The notes beneath the pieces were generated by a model, which was not told where the DNA came from, searched no databases, and saw nothing but the letters and a program-made list of their open reading frames with translations. The translations under genes were made by a program, and so were the position numbers. This document shows positions 26,149-33,437 of a stretch of 64,000 bases of DNA, in pieces. The stretch is taken from contig JAJZPM010000002.1 in NCBI GenBank assembly GCA_021811105.1, positions 62,001 to 126,000 of the forward strand. The letters run 5' to 3'. Within the stretch, counting starts at the first letter, position 1; every line of letters starts with the position of its first letter. The DNA is from Nitrospirota bacterium (lineage in GTDB: Bacteria; Nitrospirota; Thermodesulfovibrionia; Thermodesulfovibrionales; UBA6898).

Positions 26149-27066
26149 CTACTTGACCGGTCCGCTTTTGTCCTGCTTTTTCGCGAAGAATAGGTCCGTA
26201 TTTATATCGACCCCTGCGTCCTTCATCGCCTTATCGACAAACTCCTCCAGGCGCGCCTTCTTGAAAGCAGCCAATGCCCTTTCCTTCACCATTTCCTTGA
26301 CCTTTTCATAGGGTTCGAGAACCGGCTCCTTCTTTTCTTCGACCTTGATGATATGATATCCGAGCTTTGTCTCTACAAGGCCGCTGACATCCCCCGGCTT
26401 AAGTGAGAAAGCGACCTTTTCGAATTCAGGCAGCGCCTTCCCCTTCTGAAAAAAACCGAGATCGCCGCCCTTTATTCTTGAGACTGCATCCTCAGACATC
26501 TGGGAGGCGAGCTTTCCAAAGTCCTCACCGGCCTTTATTCTTTTCAATATGCCCTCGATCTTCTCTTTTGCCTTGTCCTTTTCCTCCGCCGGGGCCGACC
26601 TGTCGACCCGGATAAGAATGTGGCTGGCCCTCACCATCTCCGGCGTCTTGAATTCATCCTGGTGGGTCTTATAATAGAGCTTCATGTCATCTTCCGTTAC
26701 CGACACCTTATCAAGGACTTCTTTCTTTACGTATTCCGCGGTCAGGTAATCATTGAGGAAGAGCTCCATCTGCTCTTTGATGTCGGGTCTCTTGTCGAAG
26801 CCCTTTTCTCTTGCCAACGCCGAAATCACCCGTCCCTCGACGGTCCTCTTCAGCATTGTCGCCTTCATCTGGGGATTTTGCTCCAGGGCCTTTCGTCTGT
26901 CAGGCTCCTGATAGCCGATAATCCTGTCAATGTCGGACATATGAATTTTCGCGCCGCCGATCTTTGCTACTACCTGGTCGTCCTGCGCAGGGGAACTGCC
27001 CGGCAAAAAAAGTAGGCTGAGCACTACCGGTCCCAAAAAACTCAATAACATCTTACGAGACATCAT
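26149..27066 (-). CDS. Periplasmic peptidyl-prolyl isomerase, SurA/PrsA-like (parvulin)
   Basis: 305 residues with a signal peptide (MLLSFLGPVVLSLLFLPGSSPA). A SurA_N-like helical chaperone region precedes the parvulin domain: VRASHILIRVDRS (about 144-156), EDFGKLASQMSEDAVS, KGGDLGFFQKGKALPEFEKVAFSLKPGDVSGLVETKLGYHIIKV in pieces over 190-245. A C-terminal helix returns to the chaperone domain. It assists folding of secreted and outer-membrane proteins in the periplasm, which fits its position beside secretin and secreted-protein genes. RBS GGAGGA precedes the ATG. A good promoter with an inverted repeat lies upstream. Confidence 0.92.
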   Translation of the reverse strand: MMSRKMLLSFLGPVVLSLLFLPGSSPAQDDQVVAKIGGAKIHMSDIDRIIGYQEPDRRKALEQNPQMKATMLKRTVEGRVISALAREKGFDKRPDIKEQMELFLNDYLTAEYVKKEVLDKVSVTEDDMKLYYKTHQDEFKTPEMVRASHILIRVDRSAPAEEKDKAKEKIEGILKRIKAGEDFGKLASQMSEDAVSRIKGGDLGFFQKGKALPEFEKVAFSLKPGDVSGLVETKLGYHIIKVEEKKEPVLEPYEKVKEMVKERALAAFKKARLEEFVDKAMKDAGVDINTDLFFAKKQDKSGPVK

Positions 27067-27095
27067 ACGGACAATATCCTCCTAAAACCGTTGTG

Positions 27096-27129
27096 TACCA
27101 GTATACAAAAAGCTGGTATGTTATTTCAA
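27096..27129 (-). promoter_or_regulatory. Promoter with overlapping inverted repeat, parvulin gene
   Basis: On the minus strand: TTGAAA (27124-27129), 18-base spacer, TATACT (27100-27105), about 34 bases before the ATG at 27066. An inverted repeat TACCAG-11 nt-CTGGTA (27096-27118) covers the -10 element and part of the spacer, a typical place for a repressor operator. A second short repeat TTTCAA-4 nt-TTGAAA covers the -35 region. Confidence 0.55.
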
Positions 27130-27165
27130 TTATTTGAAACTGACTAGGGCTGCGTCAAGGTGCGC

Positions 27166-27213
27166 GAAAAATGAACAGGCGAAGTCTCCCCTTCTTCGGG
27201 GAAATCCTCGCCC
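27166..27213 (-). terminator. Probable rho-independent terminator of the BACON-repeat gene
   Basis: On the minus strand a two-part hairpin, outer GGCGA/TCGCC and inner TCCCC-6 nt-GGGGA, is followed by TGTTCATTTTT. It lies 50-97 bases after the stop codon at 27263 and before the parvulin promoter. The internal loop between the two stems makes it weaker than the one at 30610. Confidence 0.5.
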
Positions 27214-27262
27214 GTTGACTCTTAATGCCGCCAGGCTCCATCCCTTTGGAACCAGCTATGGT

Positions 27263-30200
27263 TCATTTACAGTAGATAGATAACCTCCACTGAGTGTAAA
27301 CAGGATCATCATTGACCACGGCGAGATAGTAAGTCTTGTTGGGAACAGAGTTGCTAATTTCGAACATCTCTGACTCGCCGCTTGTTGAGAATGCATACCA
27401 GTAATGGGAGGATGAGCCCGCAGGATAGGCGAGATTAAACGCGCTCGTATTGGCATTGGCCCCATGCTGAAAAAGGGCATTGTAGACGGTCAAGGCGTAG
27501 TCTGTCGTTCCGAAATCAGTGTCGGTGCCCAGCATATTATTATTGCCTGCATAGGGAACCAGTCCCGCAAGCCATATTTGTACCGTATTGCCCGGACAAC
27601 CTGTGGCGGGAATTTGGAAGCTGAAGAACTTCGCAACAGTACCCGAAGGAGCCGCGGGATTTGAGTAGAAGTTGTTAGAACTGTTCAATACAAATTGGGT
27701 ATATACGATCTGAGAGGCGCCGCTCTGCGAAACGCCGAATGGCTGCGGGATGGATGAGTCGCCGACTGTGATGCTGCCGGTCCTTGAGGCCGTTTGTGTA
27801 TTGGCGGAAACACTGTAACTCGCAGTGGAAGGACCGTCGCCCGTACCGCTGCCGCCCGAGGTAATGGTTATCCATGTGGCGCTGGGCGTCACACTCCATG
27901 TCTTCTGATCACAGCCTGTCGTGACAAACTGGAACGTGCCGCTGCCGCCGACGGAGCCGAAGCTCTGGCTTGTCTGCGGAGCGATGTATGCAACGCACGG
28001 AGGTGCAGAAGTCGACGACGCGGCGGCCTGCACCACGATATAGGTCTTGTCAGCCACAGATATCGTTCCTCCTCTCGCACCGCCCGTATTTGCCGGGACC
28101 GTATAAGTCACAGTGCCGTTTCCGGTCCCGGTGCTTCCCGCGGTAATCGTGATCCAGCTTGCGCTGCTCGCAGCGCTCCAGGTGCAGCCGGTACCGGCTG
28201 TTACCGCGATCGTACCGGTGAAAGTACCATCGCCCGTGCCTGTCGAGTATGCGATGGGCTGACTATCGGTAGAAGAGAGAGAATACGTGCAGGCAGGCGT
28301 CTGCGCCCCGCTCTGCGTTATTGTAACCTTATGGGTTGCATCCAGGGTGATAACCCCTGTCCTCTGACTCGTCGATGTATTGGCGGAAACCGAAAACATC
28401 GCCGAGCCGCTTCCCGTCCCGGTGCTTCCGGACGTGAAGGTGAGCCAGGACGAATCGCTCGAAAGGCCCCAGCCGGCGCAGCCTGTGCCTGAGGCGGTTA
28501 CGGTAAAGGTGCCGGGGCCTCCCTGGGAGCTGAAGGAAAGCGGGACAGCAGAGACGGAATAGCTGCATGCCGGAGGAGCGCTGTTTGACTGCGTAACAAC
28601 CAGTTGCGTCCCCGGCGATTCATTAATGTAAATAGTCGCCGTATCGGATACGCTTGCTGCCGGAACGGTATAACTTACGGTGCCGCTGCCGCTGCCGCTC
28701 GCCGGTGAAAATGACGTCGGCCAGCTCTTGGTGCTCTTTATCGTCCAGGGGCAGCCCGATCCCGCCGTAACAGTGAAACTTCCATTGCCTCCGGAGGTGC
28801 CGAATGTAGTCGCCCCGTTCGCCGCTATGCTGTAAAAGCAGCTGGAGCCTGAGCTCGTACGGCTCACGGCAACCGTCTTACCCGCAACAGTAAGGCCCCC
28901 GCTCTTCGCTGTCGTGCCGGCGGCCACACTGAACCTAACGGTTTGGGTGCCGGTATACTGACGCCCTGAGGTGATGCTCAGCCATGTACTGTAAAAAAGT
29001 GAGACGTCGGCGGTCCATGTGCAGCCGGTGGGCGCCGTCACATTGATCGAGCCCGATCCACCCGAGGCCCCAAAAGTCGCGGGCTGCGCAGCTCCGACGG
29101 AGGGTTGGCAAGTACTGCCGGCCCCGTCCTGGGTAACGGTAAAGGTCTGGGAACCTATGGCGATATGGCCTGTACGCAGGCTCGTTCCAGCGTTGGCCGC
29201 AACAGAGTAGGAAACCAGGCCGTTTCCTGTGCCGCTCCCCCCCGAGCTAACGGTGATCCAGGCGGCATCGGACTGAGCAGTCCAGTTGCAGCCTGCCCCC
29301 GCCGTCACTGTGATAGAATCCTGTCCGCCGGACGAGGCGAACTGTTTGGCTGAAGGGTTGATCTGGGGCGGCTGACTGCATGCCTGCTGCAATCCGGTTA
29401 CCATTATCGGCAGTTGGAAGGAGTCCGGCAAACCGGCTGAGGAGTGCCCGGCCGACGAGGCGACCCTGCTGACCGCAATCAGGATGTTCCCCTCGCTGAC
29501 CTGGCCGGCCGCTGCCGGGGCAAATACGATATTAAAGTTGCAGCCCTCGCCGGCTGCGAACGGTGCATGACCGCTGCATGTGTCGTCGATAATCTGATAA
29601 TCGCCTGTGGACGAAGCGATACCATCGATCGTCAGCATATCCTGCGCCGCGTCGCCCGGGTTCGTTATCGTCACCTGTTGCGTCGCTCCAGAACTGGCCT
29701 GGCCGAAGTTGACGCAAGAGTTAGATATAGAGAAATACGGAGGTGTTACGAGGAAAGAGGTTTCCCAAATGTAGAAATTGTCGGCGGCCGTGTCGCCGGC
29801 TGGGGTCACCCCCAGATATAAGTAGTAGACACCGGGCGTAACGGCAGCCGTGGATATGTCCCCGAATATCGGTTGCCACACAAGCGGCACGTTCAGCATC
29901 CAGGGCACAAGCTGGGTATACGGGGCAAGAGCGCCGGAGGAATCAAGGAGATAAACGTCAGGGCTTATGGAAGGCGCATAGATTCCCATATAGACATCAA
30001 CGTTGCCTGCAAATTGGGGAAAACCCGCAAGAAGGCTGATAAGGTTGCCGCCGTTAGCCACTGACCCTGCGCCGAGAGGCCTTATCTGCTGAATGTCGGT
30101 CCCATCCCCAAGCGCCGGCTGATCCGACACACAATAATAAGGGAAGACCTGTTGCCCCGCGGGCAGCGGCAGGTACTGCTGTGTCGCAGCCTCCAAAAGG

Positions 30201-30295
30201 GCCGGCCGGAGCACCAGAAGACCGGACAAAAGACACGCCCCAATAAGGAATATTTTACCGATCTTAGTCATTGTGTTCGTCAGAACTACCTTCAT
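27263..30295 (-). CDS. Exported protein with six BACON-type Ig-like repeats
   Basis: 1010 residues from ATG at 30295 (GGAGGT eight bases upstream). Signal peptide KIFLIGACLLSGLLVLRPALLEA. An N-terminal region (about 35-195) is followed by an ASPM/HYDIN-like sandwich (about 195-300, VNFGQASSGATQQVTITNPG). Then six tandem 85-95-residue BACON repeats, each with an SGGxGSxxVTA start, CxWTA, WITITSGxxGTGxG and a final VTQ-type strand, separated by a Cys-containing linker. The last 140 residues form another beta domain (FFSFQIPATGCPGNTVQIW...). BACON domains bind carbohydrates, mucin or proteins. No catalytic domain is seen. Probably a surface or secreted adhesin. Preceded by a candidate sigma-54 promoter. 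Confidence 0.88.
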   Translation of the reverse strand: MKVVLTNTMTKIGKIFLIGACLLSGLLVLRPALLEAATQQYLPLPAGQQVFPYYCVSDQPALGDGTDIQQIRPLGAGSVANGGNLISLLAGFPQFAGNVDVYMGIYAPSISPDVYLLDSSGALAPYTQLVPWMLNVPLVWQPIFGDISTAAVTPGVYYLYLGVTPAGDTAADNFYIWETSFLVTPPYFSISNSCVNFGQASSGATQQVTITNPGDAAQDMLTIDGIASSTGDYQIIDDTCSGHAPFAAGEGCNFNIVFAPAAAGQVSEGNILIAVSRVASSAGHSSAGLPDSFQLPIMVTGLQQACSQPPQINPSAKQFASSGGQDSITVTAGAGCNWTAQSDAAWITVSSGGSGTGNGLVSYSVAANAGTSLRTGHIAIGSQTFTVTQDGAGSTCQPSVGAAQPATFGASGGSGSINVTAPTGCTWTADVSLFYSTWLSITSGRQYTGTQTVRFSVAAGTTAKSGGLTVAGKTVAVSRTSSGSSCFYSIAANGATTFGTSGGNGSFTVTAGSGCPWTIKSTKSWPTSFSPASGSGSGTVSYTVPAASVSDTATIYINESPGTQLVVTQSNSAPPACSYSVSAVPLSFSSQGGPGTFTVTASGTGCAGWGLSSDSSWLTFTSGSTGTGSGSAMFSVSANTSTSQRTGVITLDATHKVTITQSGAQTPACTYSLSSTDSQPIAYSTGTGDGTFTGTIAVTAGTGCTWSAASSASWITITAGSTGTGNGTVTYTVPANTGGARGGTISVADKTYIVVQAAASSTSAPPCVAYIAPQTSQSFGSVGGSGTFQFVTTGCDQKTWSVTPSATWITITSGGSGTGDGPSTASYSVSANTQTASRTGSITVGDSSIPQPFGVSQSGASQIVYTQFVLNSSNNFYSNPAAPSGTVAKFFSFQIPATGCPGNTVQIWLAGLVPYAGNNNMLGTDTDFGTTDYALTVYNALFQHGANANTSAFNLAYPAGSSSHYWYAFSTSGESEMFEISNSVPNKTYYLAVVNDDPVYTQWRLSIYCK

Positions 30296-30340
30296 GAGTA
30301 TTACCTCCGCAAACTGCAAATCATATTCGTAAATACACTA

Positions 30341-30355
30341 GCAGAAATGATGCCA
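30341..30355 (-). promoter_or_regulatory. Candidate sigma-54 (-24/-12) promoter
   Basis: On the minus strand the sequence TGGCATCATTTCTGC has GG and GC with the 10-base spacing of RpoN promoters (consensus TGGCAC-N5-TTGC), with one mismatch in each half. The predicted start is about 35 bases before the ATG of the BACON-repeat gene, a sensible leader length. Activator binding sites were not identified, although an inverted repeat TCATGG-7 nt-CCATGA lies about 100 bases upstream (30450-30468). Confidence 0.45.
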
Positions 30356-30609
30356 GTTGCTTACAATGCCTCAAGCTTTGACTATACTAATATTTTTCTT
30401 AGATTTAGTCAAATTAACTATTCTTAATGTAAAGTTACTGGTTTGACTGTCATGGAAAGCTGCCATGAATTGTCAGCGTTGGACAACATTTGTCTTTCAA
30501 TCCGTAAAACATGCTATTTGGCGCCGTTGCGGGAATCGCCGCTACACACCGTTATTGTGACGCCGGGCGATGCGCTTGAAGGGATGATTAAAAGTGGCGG
30601 TCACTCAAT
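30356..30609 (-). other. AT-rich regulatory region without a gene
   Basis: Together with the flanking promoter and terminator this fills the 392 bases between 30295 and 30688. It contains an inverted repeat TCATGG-7 nt-CCATGA (30450-30468) and a 22-base AT-rich element at 30408-30429, GTCAAATTAA-N3-TTCTTAATG, which recurs with 2 mismatches at 33169-33190. No persuasive open frame is present. Confidence 0.4.
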
Positions 30610-30639
30610 AAAAAAAAAGGAGGGGCGTAAGCCCCTCCC
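30610..30639 (-). terminator. Rho-independent terminator
   Basis: On the minus strand: GGAGGGGC-TTAC-GCCCCTCC (8-bp perfect stem, 4-base loop) followed by nine T residues. It lies 49 bases after the stop of the exported protein gene at 30688. Confidence 0.93.
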
Positions 30640-30687
30640 TTATCAGCAAGAAATTATGCAACCACTACGGGGTAGCATTAACCGCAT

Positions 30688-32055
30688 CTACCGTGGGGTA
30701 GCATCAACCGTGTTGGAATACACGAGCGGCAGCATCCAGTTCCATCCGCTTGAAGATATGTCGGTTGCAACATAACCGATCGCCGGCAGACCGTAAGAGT
30801 ATAAGCCGCCTGCTGTGCTCTGATGTGCAAGCGGTCCGGCCGGTGTCCCTACCAAAGCGTTCACCAGGTCGATGCTAAGCCATCCGAACGGATAATCGAT
30901 CGTGATCGGAACTTCTACGACCGAATCGAAGATGGCGGACGTGTTAATAGAGATTACGTTGACCTCATTCGGCAACTGGGTGCTCTGCGAAGGCGGGCAG
31001 GGCGACAGCTGGCAGACGGTCGTCTTCGAATTCTCAGCAGTGTCATAAGCCGTGATAACCACTCTGGAGTCGTCGAAGATATCATCCGCGACGCCCGGTC
31101 CCACCGTAAGCCTCTTCGTCGGGAAGTTGACGATCACCTCTGTGCCTGCGCCGAGATCATAGTAGCTTCCCGAAACCGTACTCTTAGTGAGCGCAAAATT
31201 GAGGGGAACAACAGTATTATTGTCGCCTCCATTTGCGAGGTTCGGAGTAGCAGCTATAGGGTCATCGAAGAAAACAGTGTTCGTAAAATCGCCGATCGCC
31301 GTTGCATTGTATGCATAGGTCTTTCCATCGGTAAAGCTTATGCTGTAATCGTTTCCGAAGAGAACATTGTCAACGGATCCGCCCGCCCTGTCCATATCCC
31401 AAAGGGTCTTTACTGCGCCGTTAGTACCTTTAACGCCGCATGTGGTACTACCAGTGGTAGTCTCACTTAACTTATCTTCGGCGATAACAATGAAATACCC
31501 TTCAAGGGTGTCGTCGGCAGTTAGCGTCACTGACTTACCGCCTGCGTCAGTACACTGGACTGCAGAGCCGTACCTGAAGTCGACTCCATCCGGGAACAGG
31601 GTAGGCAGAAGCCCGGCGATGGAACCGCGAGGCGCAGCGGTGTCGATAGAAGTGTCGGCATCGATTACATTGAGGTTCGCAACGCCGCCGTTATCCAGAA
31701 TGTAGGCGGTCCAGACGTCTTTCGCGCTCAGGCATACGTCAAAGTCGATGACTTCACAGCTGTGCTTTGCCTCGAGGAACCGTATCCTCGCCCTCACGCC
31801 ATAGCTTGCCGTGTTTGTCAGCGAGAACAGGTTGCCCATGTTGCCTCTGGCGTTGTAGTAGCCGTAGATGAGGGCGTCTCCAGTTCCCTGGGGATTGACG
31901 AAAACATTGGTCGCGGCACCGTTAGTCGTGCCCGTAACCATTCCGTCAACGTAACCGTTGCCATACCCGCCGTAGGGTGCGGCAGCGAAGGACAATCCTG
32001 CGCACAGTGCGACAAGCAGAACTGCCATAAAAATAATGCTCATTTTTTTCTGCAT
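30688..32055 (-). CDS. Large exported protein of unknown function
   Basis: 455 residues; start supported by AAAGGAGGAG just upstream and an immediate signal peptide (KKMSIIFMAVLLVALCAGLSFAAA). The mature protein begins with Gly/Tyr/Asn-rich sequence, then NLFSLTNTASYGVRARIRFLE and CEVIDFDVCLSAKDVWTAYI, a beta-rich domain that recalls extracellular matrix-type domains with a conserved N-T stretch. Six cysteines, many Asp/Asn/Thr, low Lys: typical of secreted or surface-layer proteins. It ends near a conserved GWNWMLPLVYS tail. I know no named family for it. It is transcribed alone, between a 230-base leader and a strong terminator, beside gspD-linked genes. Confidence 0.78.
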   Translation of the reverse strand: MQKKMSIIFMAVLLVALCAGLSFAAAPYGGYGNGYVDGMVTGTTNGAATNVFVNPQGTGDALIYGYYNARGNMGNLFSLTNTASYGVRARIRFLEAKHSCEVIDFDVCLSAKDVWTAYILDNGGVANLNVIDADTSIDTAAPRGSIAGLLPTLFPDGVDFRYGSAVQCTDAGGKSVTLTADDTLEGYFIVIAEDKLSETTTGSTTCGVKGTNGAVKTLWDMDRAGGSVDNVLFGNDYSISFTDGKTYAYNATAIGDFTNTVFFDDPIAATPNLANGGDNNTVVPLNFALTKSTVSGSYYDLGAGTEVIVNFPTKRLTVGPGVADDIFDDSRVVITAYDTAENSKTTVCQLSPCPPSQSTQLPNEVNVISINTSAIFDSVVEVPITIDYPFGWLSIDLVNALVGTPAGPLAHQSTAGGLYSYGLPAIGYVATDISSSGWNWMLPLVYSNTVDATPR

Positions 32056-32288
32056 CTGATCTCCTCCTTTACTTAATTATGATCTAAAATTCCTCTGACA
32101 CCGTCAGATTTAAAGACTGATCTTATTTGGCTATCTTCCCCTGATGACTTCCGTTTAGCTTCGCCACCACCTCCTTCTAGTTTTGGCTGTCCCCAAAATC
32201 CATCCGGCTTATCCCGGGCTTCTTTTGCGGGTAAATCATTTTCTGTTGAACAGCCTATTATTCCATAAATATTAAAGCTACCTACGAC

Positions 32289-32753
32289 TTATCTTTGACC
32301 TCGTCTCGAAGGTTGATGGTACCAGACCCCATCGACCTTTATCCATTTGTCCGACACCGGAAAATTCCGTTCGATTCTGCGGGCTTGCTCACCCTCGGGT
32401 AGCATTATCTCCACCCGTAAAGACAAGTCTACATCGGCCATGTCCCCGGCCACTCTCTTTATATCTCTTATCTCGGCGTGCCTCCATTTGACAGCCGACG
32501 TATTAACACCCTTTACATATTTCACCACACTCACCGTCTTCCTGTAAAAGGGGTCCTCGTATTCATAGCTCTTGTCGAACTCTCCGTTGATCTTGAGATT
32601 CCAGTATGACATTACCCTCGCCTTCAGTTCCTCTTCGTCAGATGCGTTCTTCAGTGCTTCTTTTGTAGCACATCCGGTCGAAATAAGCAAGAAAAAAATT
32701 ACAAAAAATCTAATATACTCATGCAGTCCGCCACGTCTTTTCGGACCTCTCAA
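32289..32753 (-). CDS. Lipoprotein of unknown function (paralogue of the one at 8.0 kb)
   Basis: 154 residues. No ATG fits; TTG at 32753 is chosen because GGAGG sits five bases before it and a sigma-70-like promoter lies just upstream. Signal sequence YIRFFVIFFLLISTGCA with the lipid Cys after STG. It shares with the lipoprotein at 8047 the blocks NASDEEELKARVMSYWN and KWIKVDGVWY in the same order and spacing, so the two are paralogues. The fold may be NTF2-like. Function unknown. It is placed between the secretin gene and the exported-protein genes. Confidence 0.75.
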   Translation of the reverse strand: MRGPKRRGGLHEYIRFFVIFFLLISTGCATKEALKNASDEEELKARVMSYWNLKINGEFDKSYEYEDPFYRKTVSVVKYVKGVNTSAVKWRHAEIRDIKRVAGDMADVDLSLRVEIMLPEGEQARRIERNFPVSDKWIKVDGVWYHQPSRRGQR

Positions 32754-32776
32754 AGAAGCCTCCAATTGTCCCCAAA

Positions 32777-32805
32777 AATATACAAAATGATATTAGATAT
32801 GTCAA
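32777..32805 (-). promoter_or_regulatory. Sigma-70-type promoter of the lipoprotein gene
   Basis: On the minus strand: TTGACA (32800-32805, perfect), 17-base spacer, TATATT (32777-32782, 5 of 6). The expected start is about 17 bases before the TTG start codon at 32753, which supports that start choice. Confidence 0.75.
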
Positions 32806-33437
32806 CATCTTTTTGACGTTTGAAATTGATATAGTAGAATTAAGCAAAAAGCAGGCCAAATCTTCCGTCAATTTCTTATCCGCATAACTACCCCAAAATA
32901 CTCTATTTTTCATTCTCCAGTGCCTTTGCTTTTTCTCTTACTGTATCCAACTTTATACATTGTGTTGATTATTTAACACATGTTTATCGTGAAATGAGCG
33001 GCACATTCCACAGTCGCCCTCAAAGGTAAACTTCCAGCCGTTGTCCGCACCTGCACCTCACCGGAAATTTTCACGCCCTTCCTCATATGAATCACAGCCC
33101 TTTCTTCTCAGTCCTTATAAAAATAACAGACTGCTTAATTTACAATTATTCCAGCAGACGCATGATAGGTCAAATTAAGTTTTCTTAATGATTCTCAAGA
33201 ATTAAAAATAGCTTCTCACTAAAGGCTCGCCCATGGGCAGACTAACCCACCCTCTGCAATTATTTCCGTCATGGGCAACAGTTGATATCATCGAGTCAGT
33301 GTCGAGAGGTCGTGCAGATTCGGCGGCATTTTATCTTGCACTACTACTTTGGCATCGGCGCAGCTTTGCCGAATTCTGCAAGAAGCAGATGCCCGAAGGA
33401 AGAGAAGCGATCCCGTGGGCAGTGGTGCCCTGCATCC
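32806..33437. other. AT-rich intergenic region, no gene seen
   Basis: About 630 bases between the lipoprotein promoter and the end of gspD. An inverted repeat TGTGTT-8 nt-AACACA lies at 32961-32980 and the second copy of the 22-base AT-rich element at 33169-33190. Open frames around 33233-33517 run antisense to the gspD 3' end and have no coding support. A clear terminator for gspD was not found here. Confidence 0.4.

Noticed and set aside
30443-30775. Plus-strand open frame of 110 codons
   Set aside because: It crosses a strong minus-strand terminator and the end of an exported-protein gene, so it is unlikely to be coding.
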